Shown here: piece by piece, positions 10,658 through 20,534 of the stretch | How the letters are laid out: the number at the start of each line of letters is the position of its first letter | Numbering within the stretch: position 1 is the first letter of the stretch | DNA from: an uncultured Bacteroidota bacterium | Lineage (GTDB): Bacteria; Bacteroidota; Bacteroidia; Chitinophagales; Chitinophagaceae | DNA: 64,000 nucleotides | Direction: 5' to 3' | Assembly: GCA_903824665.1 (NCBI GenBank) | Contig: CAIJXT010000010.1 | Location: forward strand, 1-64,000 | Position numbers and translations under genes: made by a program | Notes under the pieces: model-generated | Database searches by the model: none | What the model was told of the DNA's origin: nothing | The model's input: only the letters and a program-made list of their open reading frames with translations

Positions 10658-11392
10658 ATGAGAACAATTTTTTTTCAGGATATTGGCGAAATTGCTTACG
10701 ACAATGCCTGGGAGTACCAGGAATCGTTGCTTAAAGCCAACCTCGATATAAAATCGGAATGGTATAAATCAAACCAGTCGGGTAAAGAATACAACTTGCA
10801 AACAAAGCATCACCTGCTGTTTTGCAGCCATCCTCATGTATATACTCTGGGCAAAAGTGGACACATAGAAAATCTGTTGGTAAACGATAGCAGACTGAAA
10901 GAACTGAATGTTGCTTTCTTTAAAACCAACCGAGGCGGGGATATTACCTATCACGGTCCGGGACAAATAGTAGGCTATCCGATACTGGACCTGGAACACT
11001 ACGTTACCGACCTGGGCAAATACATGCGTAACCTTGAGGAAGTTATTATCAGAATGCTTGCACATTATGGCATCAATGGTGGTCGCCTGCAGGGTGCAAC
11101 CGGAGTTTGGCTCGATGCAGAAGAAAAAGGAAAAGCCCGTAAAATCTGCGCGATGGGTGTGCGTTGTAGTCGCTGGGTTACCATGCATGGTTTTGCACTT
11201 AATGTCAACACAGACCTTCGGTATTTTGACTATATCGTACCGTGCGGCATTACAGACAAAACGGTAACATCGATGGCAAAGGAGCTGGGAAAAAGTATAG
11301 ATGAGCAGGAGGTAAAATATCTGCTGATTGAAAAATTTGAAGAGGTGTTTGAATCGGAAATTGTTGTGGAACGAATGGTCGCTACTTCCTAG
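10658..11392 (+). CDS. lipB: Octanoyltransferase LipB
   Basis: LipB transfers octanoyl groups from acyl carrier protein to the lipoyl domains of 2-oxoacid dehydrogenases and GcvH, the first step of de novo lipoate attachment in the cytoplasm. The 244-residue product carries the family signature RGGDITYHGPGQ at residues 92-103. It also has the catalytic lysine in RKICAMGV (K162) and the catalytic cysteine in IVPCGI (C196). It is slightly longer than the E. coli enzyme, with an insertion after residue 30. No lipA lies nearby, so lipoate synthesis is not clustered here. Confidence 0.95.
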   Translation: MRTIFFQDIGEIAYDNAWEYQESLLKANLDIKSEWYKSNQSGKEYNLQTKHHLLFCSHPHVYTLGKSGHIENLLVNDSRLKELNVAFFKTNRGGDITYHGPGQIVGYPILDLEHYVTDLGKYMRNLEEVIIRMLAHYGINGGRLQGATGVWLDAEEKGKARKICAMGVRCSRWVTMHGFALNVNTDLRYFDYIVPCGITDKTVTSMAKELGKSIDEQEVKYLLIEKFEEVFESEIVVERMVATS

Positions 11393-11437
11393 AAAAAAGA
11401 ACTTTTAACAACACTGAAAATTGTTCAAGGCAAACGT

Positions 11438-12076
11438 TTGGCAAATAGGAACATAACATATCACTGGGGCGACAATACGCTGCTCATTACCCTTAGCAAT
11501 AAGGTAAGCAGCCGCATTAAAGCGCTTTACATAGCCGAACTGATTCTTACTGCCGGCATGGCCACAATCTTCCTGCTGCAGTCAATACCTTTCAGCCATA
11601 ATGTGTTCAACTGGATAGCGGCAACAGGGGCTTCCGCGCTCTATTTCCTTGCTTCATATCGCTTCCTTGCACGTATATTTTTCAGCGAGCAACTGCTCCT
11701 TGACACCAACCACATTACGATCATCAGAAAGACATTGCTTTCAAGAAGTATAAGCCGTTATAGCTGGAGACAAACCGGAGCACTACATTACGAAGGTAAA
11801 CCAGCAAAAACCGACCACCCATTGAAAGGAAAGTGCTTTGACTACTTTGGTTTTGAAACACAGGAGCACCTGATTCAAAGTCTGCATCACAAAGGAAATC
11901 TCTTTTTCGATACCTATGAAGGGCGGGTATACTTTGCTCCTGGTGTATATTCGTGGGATGCCGAGAAACTTGTACAAATGATGAAACTATACCTGGGTGC
12001 ATCATTAAAACTGGGCCCTGAATGGGCTGATATGCTTCAAGAACAGGAATTTGACGAATCGGCATCCGGCAGCTGA
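11438..12076 (+). CDS. Unknown membrane protein with two transmembrane helices
   Basis: The 212-residue product starts at TTG 11438; the first in-frame ATG lies about 40 codons later, after conserved-looking sequence. A basic N-terminal segment is followed by two hydrophobic helices at about residues 30-50 and 57-75. The rest is a soluble domain with YcxB-like features (membrane hairpin followed by a small beta-rich domain), a weak impression rather than an assignment. The gene lies 45 bp downstream of lipB and may be cotranscribed. It converges with the next gene with only a 2-bp gap. Function unknown. Confidence 0.7.
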   Translation: MANRNITYHWGDNTLLITLSNKVSSRIKALYIAELILTAGMATIFLLQSIPFSHNVFNWIAATGASALYFLASYRFLARIFFSEQLLLDTNHITIIRKTLLSRSISRYSWRQTGALHYEGKPAKTDHPLKGKCFDYFGFETQEHLIQSLHHKGNLFFDTYEGRVYFAPGVYSWDAEKLVQMMKLYLGASLKLGPEWADMLQEQEFDESASGS

Positions 12077-12078
12077 CA

Positions 12079-12903
12079 TCAAATTTTTATAAACAGTCCT
12101 TCCATCTCAACTCCGTCCTTTCTCAGGACAAACTTGTACCGTCCCTTTGCTCTGAAATTCCGGTAATCAATTATGCTCACCGATGCATTAAGCTGTGGTA
12201 TGACAAGTGCTACACTACCTGACATGTTATAGAATGTTATTGAGTACTGGCGCGTTCTATAATCATCAGGGATACTAGCCGACACATGACCGGTTTCTGG
12301 CTCTATGCGTATGTGCTTTGGTATTATGAACGAACAGTTGTCAAAATCTACTTCCTCATAACTGATAAGCACTTTCGGTCGAATAAATTGCCGATGATCA
12401 AGAAGGATAATTGCATCAACATTACCCTGCTCACTGCGAATACCCACATGGTCTGCAATGCTTCCTGGTTTTACGGCGACACTTTGCGAGTCAGGTAGCA
12501 AATCGGATACAAGCCCAGCAGAATATATACCACGACTTTCCGCCGTTGTGGAGGATATATGCACACTGCAGGTATTGCTTGTCCAGTTTAGTCCTGAAGT
12601 GAAAGTGATGTTGAGTTTGTAATAATTGCTACCTGACTCTGGACTGTTATCCTCGAATTGCTGTACGCCCTTTTGTGGGCTGCGCAGTTCGCCAATAGAC
12701 TTGTAGTTACCGGTACTGTCGGTTGAGCGCTTAACACCTATTGATTTAATTCCATCGTACTGGCTGGTCCAGGATAGTTGCACTACCCCATCATGTACCT
12801 CTGAACGAACCGAAGGCAGCAGTGGCTGCCCCCAAGTGGAAACAGGAATAAACCAAACCAGAAAAACGGATACCAATACGGAACCTGAACAGGAACCTTT
12901 CAT
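12079..12903 (-). CDS. Unknown secreted protein with fibronectin-like N-terminal domain
   Basis: The 274-residue product has a signal peptide ending near STWGQ. The segment after it (about residues 30-115: VQLSWTS, IKSIGVKRSTD, SNYYKLNITF) resembles the fibronectin-III-like repeats common in Bacteroidota secreted proteins. The C-terminal half is beta-rich and ends in a strand-like KFVLRKDGVEMEGLFIKI, reminiscent of T9SS sorting domains, but the usual motifs are too weak to assign one. It is divergently transcribed from the porin gene. A TAnnTTTG box ends 4 bp before the ATG. Function unknown. Confidence 0.7.
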   Translation of the reverse strand: MKGSCSGSVLVSVFLVWFIPVSTWGQPLLPSVRSEVHDGVVQLSWTSQYDGIKSIGVKRSTDSTGNYKSIGELRSPQKGVQQFEDNSPESGSNYYKLNITFTSGLNWTSNTCSVHISSTTAESRGIYSAGLVSDLLPDSQSVAVKPGSIADHVGIRSEQGNVDAIILLDHRQFIRPKVLISYEEVDFDNCSFIIPKHIRIEPETGHVSASIPDDYRTRQYSITFYNMSGSVALVIPQLNASVSIIDYRNFRAKGRYKFVLRKDGVEMEGLFIKI

Positions 12904-12907
12904 TTTT

Positions 12908-12915
12908 CAAACCTA
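12908..12915 (-). promoter_or_regulatory. -7 promoter box TAGGTTTG
   Basis: Exact match to the Bacteroidota TAnnTTTG -7 consensus on the minus strand. It ends 4 bp from the ATG at 12903, so the mRNA would start at or next to the start codon. Confidence 0.45.
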
Positions 12916-13020
12916 GTGCATTAATATGAAATAAGGCAAACTCTCACTTCCAAAAAACGGGTCCCACACCTGAAATTCGTTAAATCCGGCATAGCAGCAT
13001 ATTATTCGGGTGTCAATAGT

Positions 13021-13028
13021 TAATTTTG
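13021..13028 (+). promoter_or_regulatory. -7 promoter box TAATTTTG for the porin gene
   Basis: Exact TAnnTTTG match. If used, transcription starts near 13034. That lies after the upstream GTG at 13010 and before the TTG at 13070, and so supports the later start for the porin. Confidence 0.5.
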
Positions 13029-13069
13029 CGCACCGGCCAACCCAATGTTACCCGGACAATTCATTCAAA

Positions 13070-15157
13070 TTGGATAAATCGCTATTCCGTTATTTTGGTA
13101 GATGTGCGCTGGCAGCCGTTCAAATAGGCATTAGTGTGTGTGCATTAGGACAGCCGTCTACACTGCCCATGACACCACAGCGCGATACGAGCAAGGATAA
13201 AACCAATGATGGTAAGTGGAAAAACCACGAGGCCAGAATATACTTTGAGAAACTAAACTCTGCCCAGCAATTTCTGCCAGATACTGGCATTCATACCTTT
13301 CACCGGCGACCTTTTGTACAGCCTTGGGCGCGTGACATGGGAAACCCCGGAAGCCCGGTCAATGACCTGATGTTCCGGCCCGAAATAAGAGTTGGGCCAA
13401 CACTGGGATACCATATCTTCGACGCATACCGTTTTAATGCAGACAGTCTGAATTACTACAACACTGATCGTCCCTATTCTGTATTCAGCTACCAGACAGC
13501 TGGCAGGCAGGAGCATATAGCCAGTATCATGCATACCCAGAATATTCGTCCAAACTGGAACTTTGCTGTGGAATACCGCAAGATCAACTCACCGGGATAT
13601 TATAAGATACAACGGAACAATCACGACAATTTTGCACTGACGACAAAGTATGCAAGCCTGGATAAACACTACAAATTGAATGCAGCGCTTGTGTACAACA
13701 AACAACAGCACGACGAGAACGGTGGAATCTCCAGTCCGGGTGACCTGGATACCCCATCGCTGAATAATCGCCGGACAATAAACACCAACTATCAGAGCGA
13801 ACAATACAGCACCACACGCTCCTCAGTCACTAATGTACAGCGGGATTTTACCCTCATGGTTCAAAATACCTACACATGGGGTGTCACAGATACCTTTTAT
13901 GACGAGGAGGACACAGCCGCTTATACATACACCCTCACTCCACGATTCAGCATAACACATAAGGGTACAATAAGTACAGAGCAACATGCATATAAAGACC
14001 TCACACCAGATTCTATGCGGTATGTGTCTCTTTTCCACAGGTCATTCGCTAATGACGGATCGGGCTACTACGCTGCTGGCAGTGACTCGGTGTACACACG
14101 GCAAAAATGGTTTTGGGCCGACAACAAAATACTGCTGAATGGGTATATCGGCAAAGTGGGCAAACAACTTGAATTCAGTGCAGGTGCGGGTATCCGCTAT
14201 GACCAATTTATTTCAGACCCTGCTGTAAAAGTCACAGCAGACAGTCCCTACTACCGTTTGGGATATGACCGCAGAAGCGGTGCGACCAACTATCTGGAAG
14301 GGCAACTCAGGAAAGAAGCACTTACGCCCGGCGAATGGCAATATGGGGCAAGCGCACGATACCTTGTGACCGGTGAGTATGCTGGCAACTTTGCAATACA
14401 CACCATGATCGGCAAACAGCTAAACCACAATCTGGGTAGCTTCTTTGCCGGAGCACAACAGGAGCTGGGTAGTGCACCATATAGTTATACCGACTACAGA
14501 AATGCCTACAAAGACACATCTTTTTCACTCAATACAGAAAGTAAGTCTGTGCTATATGCTACCCTAGAAAGCCCTCGAATCAAAGTGTACGGCGGCGCCA
14601 GAGCGTACATTCTGAACAACTACATATACATGAACCGGAATGAGTTGCCGGCGCAGTACACTGTGCCCTTTACCATTCCACAGTTTTGGTTGCGCAAGGT
14701 CTTCAGGGTTGGCAGCTTTTTTCTCGACAATGAAATCGTCTACCAGATCGCGGATAATAATATACCCGTAAATGTTCCGGAGATCATGGGCAGACATCAA
14801 CTAAGTTTTGAAAAAGCGTTGTTTAAAAATGCCATCAAAATCGCAACGGGGGTGGAAGCCCGGTACAATACTACTTATAATCCTGCCGGCTACAACGCCC
14901 AATTCAACCGCTTCTTCTACCAGGACTATCAACAAATCACGAATACACCAGAGCTATCTGTTTTCCTCAACTTCAGGATCAAAAGGTTCAGGGCATTTAT
15001 TGCCGGTGACAATATGCAGCAAATATTTGCGCGTAATGCTGTTCTGTTTACCGGTACACCGACAACTAATGCAACCAGCGGAACGAAAGTGGTACCCGTA
15101 TATGCGGCACCAAACAACATGATCCGGTTTGGATTCAACTGGGTTATGATTAACTAA
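13070..15157 (+). CDS. Putative outer-membrane porin (Porin_10-like)
   Basis: A long beta-barrel protein: alternating hydrophobic and aromatic strands throughout, C-terminal strand MIRFGFNWVMIN, and an N-terminal signal peptide (LFRYFGRCALAAVQIGISVCALG). It resembles the Bacteroidota putative porin family. The frame is open upstream to GTG 13010, but TTG 13070 is preferred because the signal peptide then begins directly after it and a -7 box lies at 13021-13028, between the two candidates. With this start the product is 695 residues. Family assignment rests on overall pattern only; the substrate is unknown. Confidence 0.75.
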   Translation: MDKSLFRYFGRCALAAVQIGISVCALGQPSTLPMTPQRDTSKDKTNDGKWKNHEARIYFEKLNSAQQFLPDTGIHTFHRRPFVQPWARDMGNPGSPVNDLMFRPEIRVGPTLGYHIFDAYRFNADSLNYYNTDRPYSVFSYQTAGRQEHIASIMHTQNIRPNWNFAVEYRKINSPGYYKIQRNNHDNFALTTKYASLDKHYKLNAALVYNKQQHDENGGISSPGDLDTPSLNNRRTINTNYQSEQYSTTRSSVTNVQRDFTLMVQNTYTWGVTDTFYDEEDTAAYTYTLTPRFSITHKGTISTEQHAYKDLTPDSMRYVSLFHRSFANDGSGYYAAGSDSVYTRQKWFWADNKILLNGYIGKVGKQLEFSAGAGIRYDQFISDPAVKVTADSPYYRLGYDRRSGATNYLEGQLRKEALTPGEWQYGASARYLVTGEYAGNFAIHTMIGKQLNHNLGSFFAGAQQELGSAPYSYTDYRNAYKDTSFSLNTESKSVLYATLESPRIKVYGGARAYILNNYIYMNRNELPAQYTVPFTIPQFWLRKVFRVGSFFLDNEIVYQIADNNIPVNVPEIMGRHQLSFEKALFKNAIKIATGVEARYNTTYNPAGYNAQFNRFFYQDYQQITNTPELSVFLNFRIKRFRAFIAGDNMQQIFARNAVLFTGTPTTNATSGTKVVPVYAAPNNMIRFGFNWVMIN

Positions 15158-15190
15158 TCGATCTGTTTCTCACTAAGTACTTCTAACTGA

Positions 15191-15239
15191 TTCAGAATTG
15201 TGAAAGTGCCCAAACATCGGGCACTTTCACAATTCTGAA
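15191..15239. terminator. Bidirectional hairpin between convergent genes
   Basis: A perfect 21-bp inverted repeat (15191-15211 with 15219-15239) with a 7-nt loop, placed between the convergent porin and M4 protease genes. There is no long U-tract, but position and stem strength fit a shared terminator. Confidence 0.8.
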
Positions 15240-15249
15240 AACACAGGAA

Positions 15250-18200
15250 CTATTTGTTTACAGATACATGAAATACTCCGCTCGATGTACCTGATTTAAC
15301 CGAAACCAAATACATACCCGGAGCAATATCTGCTGGCAGGGAAATATGTGTATCGATTCTACCATTCACTACATCGGCTATACTTGAATATACCTGCTGG
15401 CCCAGCATATTTACAACAGACAGCGAAACCTGCTCACCAGCGGCAAAACCGTCGCCTGAAATGCTGAACGAACCATTGTTGGGATTTGGTGTGAGTATTA
15501 CGCTTACACCATCTCCCATAACTTGTTTAATACCAGTTGTAACTGCTATTGTCACACCATTGCTCGGGGCGGATTTTGGCGTTGCACAAAGCAGGCTGCT
15601 AGTAACCATGCAGCTTACCGTTTGTCCGTTGGAAAGTGTACTGGTTGTGTACGTGACCAATGTTGCTCCCGGCACTGCTACCCCATTTACATACCATTGG
15701 TAGGTGGGTGTGGAACCTCCATTGGGTGCAATGGCTGTAAATGTGACCGGAGTACCAGCGGTTACAACCGGCATACTGGCAACTACCGTAACTGAGTTTA
15801 CTGACGGCGCCTGTACCCGCATAGTGAAAGGTGCACTCGATACTGTTGGAGTAACCAGGCAGGGGTAGTTGCTGGTCATATGACACACAATCACATCACC
15901 ATTGAGCGGCCATGTGAAATAAGAAGGACCGGTAGCGATGTTAATTCCATTTTCGGTCCATAGGTAATCAGGGGATGTACCACCCCATACCGGTACTGCC
16001 GTATAGGTGACCAAATCGCCTGTACAAATAGTATCGTTAGGAAATGCTGAAATGCTAACTGATGGCGTAACATAAGCAATCACTGTCATTGTAACCGAAG
16101 CTGTGGCTGTAGCCGGGATGGCACATGCTGCGCTGCTGGTAAGCTGAACGCTGATCATGTCACCGTTCGCAGGAACATATGCATGGGTACCACTTGTACC
16201 ACCTACGACGATACCATTTACCGACCATTGGTACGAGGGCGCACCTCCACCGTTTAACGGAGCGGCAGTAAACGTAACAGGTGTAGATGTAGCACAAATA
16301 CTAAGACCAGTGCTTGCCGACACACTGACAGAAGGAACAACTACCGGAGCAGGATTTATGCTCACTAAGACAACAGTTGTGTTTGCTGAGCAACCAAAGG
16401 TGTTGGTGAGTAAAGCCTGATAACTACCCGCTGCACCTGTGGTGTACGAGCTGCCGGTGGCTCCGGGAATTGGCGTACCACCATCGCTCCACTGATAGGT
16501 GTGTCCCGTGGACGGAACTGCAGACAAAGTAGTTGAAGTAGTTGCACATATCATCAAAGGACCGGCGGGTGTTGCAGTAGGCGCGGGTGTTGGGTTTACG
16601 GTAACAACCGTGCCGACAGCAGATACACATCCAAACGGATTGGTGTATGTATAGCTGATATCAGATGTACCAGCAGTAACCGAGGTAACAGTACCCAAAG
16701 CATCGATAGTAGCCACCGAGGGAGTAGCACTGGTCCACACACCACCGGCAGTGCTGTTGCTGAGCGCAGTAGTAAGGCCATTGCAAACCGTAGCGGTACC
16801 TATGATAGTAGCCAGTGATGTAGGCGCATTAATGGTCATGGCATGTGTAGCAACCGCAGTGCCACAAACATTAGTAACAGCGTAAGAAATATCAACGGCC
16901 CCGGCTGTTATGCCCGTCACAACACCAGATGTGTTGACAGTAGCAATTGAAACATCGCTACTTGACCAAACACCACCGCCTGTGACATCAGCCAGAGCCG
17001 TACTAACACCAGTGCATACATTGTTTGCACCAGTGATCGGCTCGGTGTGTGCAGAATCGAGCGTGACAACAACGGGGAGTGATACGCTATCACATACATT
17101 CATGTTGACACGTACTGTATACGAACCGCCGAGTGAGGCTGTAAATGCTGAAGTAGTAGCACCCACAATATCGGCTCCATCTTTCTGCCACTGATAAGTA
17201 AACATAGGGCCTGTAGGCGTGGCGCCGAGCGACACATTATCACCCAAACAGAAAGTTGTAGGTCCAGCCGGTGTTATGGTAGCGTCGGGGGTGTTGCATA
17301 GCGGCCCATCAACCAGCATATACCGCGAGAAGCCTGTGAAAGTGCCTCTGAACCCGGTGTAGTTTCCACCGGTAATCAGAGTTGGTGTCACCAATACCGA
17401 GTTAGCAGTACTTACTGTTGCATCTGTAGGTGCGGTTGTTTTCAGCAGGAACATAGACGAGGGTGTGATACCCGTAAGCTCAGTATTGTTGAGATAAAAC
17501 GTCACGTCGTAAGTAGTGATACCACCATTGATTGTTGGGGTAATGGTAATTTCCTTGCGCGAGCGGTTGATAGGTGAGAAAGTGGCAGGAACAACGCCAT
17601 TACCTGCCTGTGTAACCGTAGCAGTGACACAACCAAGATCGTTGTCCATATTTTTTATTCCGCCAATAAGATCACCATCGGCAGGATTATAGAAATAAAC
17701 CTCCTGACCATTGCGTACATCCCATACACGGTTGCTTGCGGCCACAGTTTCAATAGGTGCAGGTGCAACATTTTGTTTGAAACGCATAACCGGACGAACC
17801 ACAACCCTGTTGCCGGTACTGAAGCCAAGACCACAACCAGTGCCGGCACCCGTATTGGTAATGCTGTAACCACCGATGATAAACGCGCCCTGCTGGATGC
17901 CGGAAACAATGTCGTTGCCAGTAAACGTAGCGGCATTCATTCCATAACAAAATTGCACAGCAACGTTACTTACACCGTCCCAGGTAAAAGTACCCATGTT
18001 GAAGTCAACGGAATCAAGACCTGCATTGGTGGTATGATTGCCGGTGTACACTGTAGTAAGACCAGTTAGGTATGCAGCATAAAGGTCCGTGGCATTGGTA
18101 TTGCGCATGCTGACTGTAAAATTGAGGAACGGTGCTGTTGAGTTCTTAGTAAGCACGTTGAACGCAATTTGCGTAATAGGAGTGCCTGGCACTACCCCTG

Positions 18201-20439
18201 CAGCCTGCAGCTCATTGGCGTACAACAAAAACTGCGATTTGGCTCTGCGCTGTGTGCCGTAAAAAGGTGATGTGAAATTGCTAGGCACCTGAATGCCCGT
18301 ATTTAGTGATGAATACACCAGCCCACCAGGGTGTGGTATGCTATCGTTGTTGTCTATGAAAACAGACATCGTATCATTGAAAGGTGCTATTGTAGCTCCA
18401 CTGCCGTTTGGCGTAACAGTAAAAGCCAGATCAATTCGCTTATTGTCGTTTACAGCCCCGTTATCAAACACTGTTAATGTAACTGTCTGTGTAGCTGTAC
18501 TGCCAATAGGGAATACAACACTGGTGCTGCTGAGCGTGTAATCCACGCCAGCCACTGCTGTAGATCCCGCAACAACCAGATTTGCCACAGGTGCACCACC
18601 GGCAATTGCTGGGCCAGTTGGCCTGAGACCAATGGTGATGGTCTTACTTGCGGGACAGGTAGCTGTCGGAGCCAATTCGTTGACACGTACACTGGAAGAT
18701 ACAAATGAAATCTGCGGTGCACATGGAACATAGTTTGGACCGACACCCACTGCATACCACGCACTGGTAACGCACTGCGCCTCGAAAGAGCATGGACCAT
18801 ATAATGTATTCGCAACGTTGATAGAAGCGGTGCGGCAATCCATATAAGTGGCCGTACTGGACAACACCAATTCTGTTTCATACAAAATAATAGCAGCCTT
18901 TGTCCAACCTAATTCATTGACGATATATGCATTGCCAAGGTCGTTGGTGCCTGTGCCACCTAATACCAGCAAGTAGTACCAATAATTCATCAATCCGCTA
19001 TTGCGGTGTACACCACAGTAGTCATTGCCACCAGTGGGTGTACAAGCTACCACATTGAACCAATTGGTGCCTCCGTATGTATCTGGTTGACCCTGGAGGA
19101 GCGGCGTGCTCATACTACGCAATGGTTCTGTGCCAATTTCTTCGCCAATGTCCCAGGGTTCTTTGGGCATGGCATCAACTTCATGAGGGTTGGCCCAATG
19201 CTCTACAGTAGCACCCCAGCAATCGCTGAATGCCTCATTGAGTGCTCCGGGCTCGCTTTCATATATAAGGTTGCAGGTAGCCTCGCATACACCATGACCA
19301 ACCTCGTGGGCGGTAACATCGATGCTGGTGAGCGGCGAGAAACCACCGGCTGCAATGCCTGACCCATCACCATAAGTCATGGACACTCCGTTCCAATAAG
19401 CATTGTTATAGTTACTGCCGTAGTGTACATATTGTAACATGATACCATTAAGACCATCCCAGCTGAGACGGCCATGCTGTGTGAAAAAATAATCGTAAAC
19501 CATCTCTCCACCCCAGTGCGCATCCAGTGCCACATTGTCGATAGGTGCTGAAGGCCAGGTGTTAGTAGCGCTGGTAAAATTGGTTGCCGCTCCATAGCTT
19601 GTACCATTGTTCATGTTGCGGGTATGCACACCACTGCCACGGGTAGAATCGTAAAGCCGGTATGTGCCTGTAACCAGACTAGTCTGGAAAGGCACTACGC
19701 CGCTGTAACGCGATGCGCCTGAGGCAGCAGTATGCTTCAGCAACTGATTGGAGAAAAGTACGCGACCTGTTGTGGCATCAACATATACCTCCTGACGGCT
19801 TAGCGGCTCCTCGGCATAGATGTTAAAAGAATAAGCCAGAAAAAGCTTGTGATCATTCATGCCACTCCTGAAATCTTCTACCCATACCAGCTTGCCTTTG
19901 GGCAAATATGATGTATCCGGATTGCCTGTTTCGCTCTTAATGTGTGCTTCCTCTACGGGGTTCTGCCATTTGTATTTTGTGGCACCGACAAAAGTAAGCG
20001 CCTTACTAAATGCTGCGCCAGCTGTTATTGACGGTACAGCTGTAGGATTGCCAGAAGGCATATAAAAATTACCGGTCATAAAGCTCACCTGATCACCCTT
20101 TCCGGTGATGGTAAAACCACCATGCGCCACACGGATACCTTTGTAATATTCAAAGAACCTCTGGGTAGTGGTATTGTTTTTTGTCACGACCTTGTTATGA
20201 AATTCAAGCTGCACCGGACTGCCAGACGTAATACCCAGGTATTGACGGAACAACTCCTGCGCCTGATCCTGACGCCAACCAGCAGACTCTGTAAATGTGA
20301 TGGATTTGAGTGTATTATCAGCCTCATTGCGGGTTTCAGATTTCACTTTGTTATCTGTACGCTGCTGCGCAGAAACTGATCCCACCATCACAAAAAACAA
20401 TACAAAACAAGCTGCTGTTCTTTTAACGTTTAAACACAT
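15250..20439 (-). CDS. T9SS-exported thermolysin-family (M4) metalloprotease with Calx-beta and Ig-like domains
   Basis: Secreted zinc endopeptidase, 1729 residues. A signal peptide ends at SVSAQ. FTP/PepSY-type propeptide sequence follows (about 40-230). The M4 catalytic domain has the zinc motif HEVGH (H378, E379, H382), the third ligand E402 in GALNEAFSD (20 residues after H382, as in thermolysin) and a catalytic-His motif GVHRNSG (H478). After it come a Calx-beta-like domain (about 580-690), a beta-rich region, BIG2-like repeats (GGVWSSSDVSIATV, about 1080-1230) and further Ig-like units. The end matches a type A T9SS sorting domain (PNPNNGSFSISG near 1650, final strand GVFHVSVNK). The protein should be surface-attached or released. 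The downstream domains suggest substrate or glycan binding, which is inference. Confidence 0.9.
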   Translation of the reverse strand: MCLNVKRTAACFVLFFVMVGSVSAQQRTDNKVKSETRNEADNTLKSITFTESAGWRQDQAQELFRQYLGITSGSPVQLEFHNKVVTKNNTTTQRFFEYYKGIRVAHGGFTITGKGDQVSFMTGNFYMPSGNPTAVPSITAGAAFSKALTFVGATKYKWQNPVEEAHIKSETGNPDTSYLPKGKLVWVEDFRSGMNDHKLFLAYSFNIYAEEPLSRQEVYVDATTGRVLFSNQLLKHTAASGASRYSGVVPFQTSLVTGTYRLYDSTRGSGVHTRNMNNGTSYGAATNFTSATNTWPSAPIDNVALDAHWGGEMVYDYFFTQHGRLSWDGLNGIMLQYVHYGSNYNNAYWNGVSMTYGDGSGIAAGGFSPLTSIDVTAHEVGHGVCEATCNLIYESEPGALNEAFSDCWGATVEHWANPHEVDAMPKEPWDIGEEIGTEPLRSMSTPLLQGQPDTYGGTNWFNVVACTPTGGNDYCGVHRNSGLMNYWYYLLVLGGTGTNDLGNAYIVNELGWTKAAIILYETELVLSSTATYMDCRTASINVANTLYGPCSFEAQCVTSAWYAVGVGPNYVPCAPQISFVSSSVRVNELAPTATCPASKTITIGLRPTGPAIAGGAPVANLVVAGSTAVAGVDYTLSSTSVVFPIGSTATQTVTLTVFDNGAVNDNKRIDLAFTVTPNGSGATIAPFNDTMSVFIDNNDSIPHPGGLVYSSLNTGIQVPSNFTSPFYGTQRRAKSQFLLYANELQAAGVVPGTPITQIAFNVLTKNSTAPFLNFTVSMRNTNATDLYAAYLTGLTTVYTGNHTTNAGLDSVDFNMGTFTWDGVSNVAVQFCYGMNAATFTGNDIVSGIQQGAFIIGGYSITNTGAGTGCGLGFSTGNRVVVRPVMRFKQNVAPAPIETVAASNRVWDVRNGQEVYFYNPADGDLIGGIKNMDNDLGCVTATVTQAGNGVVPATFSPINRSRKEITITPTINGGITTYDVTFYLNNTELTGITPSSMFLLKTTAPTDATVSTANSVLVTPTLITGGNYTGFRGTFTGFSRYMLVDGPLCNTPDATITPAGPTTFCLGDNVSLGATPTGPMFTYQWQKDGADIVGATTSAFTASLGGSYTVRVNMNVCDSVSLPVVVTLDSAHTEPITGANNVCTGVSTALADVTGGGVWSSSDVSIATVNTSGVVTGITAGAVDISYAVTNVCGTAVATHAMTINAPTSLATIIGTATVCNGLTTALSNSTAGGVWTSATPSVATIDALGTVTSVTAGTSDISYTYTNPFGCVSAVGTVVTVNPTPAPTATPAGPLMICATTSTTLSAVPSTGHTYQWSDGGTPIPGATGSSYTTGAAGSYQALLTNTFGCSANTTVVLVSINPAPVVVPSVSVSASTGLSICATSTPVTFTAAPLNGGGAPSYQWSVNGIVVGGTSGTHAYVPANGDMISVQLTSSAACAIPATATASVTMTVIAYVTPSVSISAFPNDTICTGDLVTYTAVPVWGGTSPDYLWTENGINIATGPSYFTWPLNGDVIVCHMTSNYPCLVTPTVSSAPFTMRVQAPSVNSVTVVASMPVVTAGTPVTFTAIAPNGGSTPTYQWYVNGVAVPGATLVTYTTSTLSNGQTVSCMVTSSLLCATPKSAPSNGVTIAVTTGIKQVMGDGVSVILTPNPNNGSFSISGDGFAAGEQVSLSVVNMLGQQVYSSIADVVNGRIDTHISLPADIAPGMYLVSVKSGTSSGVFHVSVNK

Positions 20440-20534
20440 CGCTCTTTAAATTATTACCATTAAAATAAAACAATTCACTAAGTTATAACATTTAATTCAA
20501 TCCTGAATGATGTACGGGAGTATAAAGCTTTTTT

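Noticed and set aside
10495-10734. 79-codon plus-strand frame overlapping the start of lipB
   Set aside because: Most lies in AT-rich spacer; it overlaps lipB in another frame and shows no protein-like pattern.
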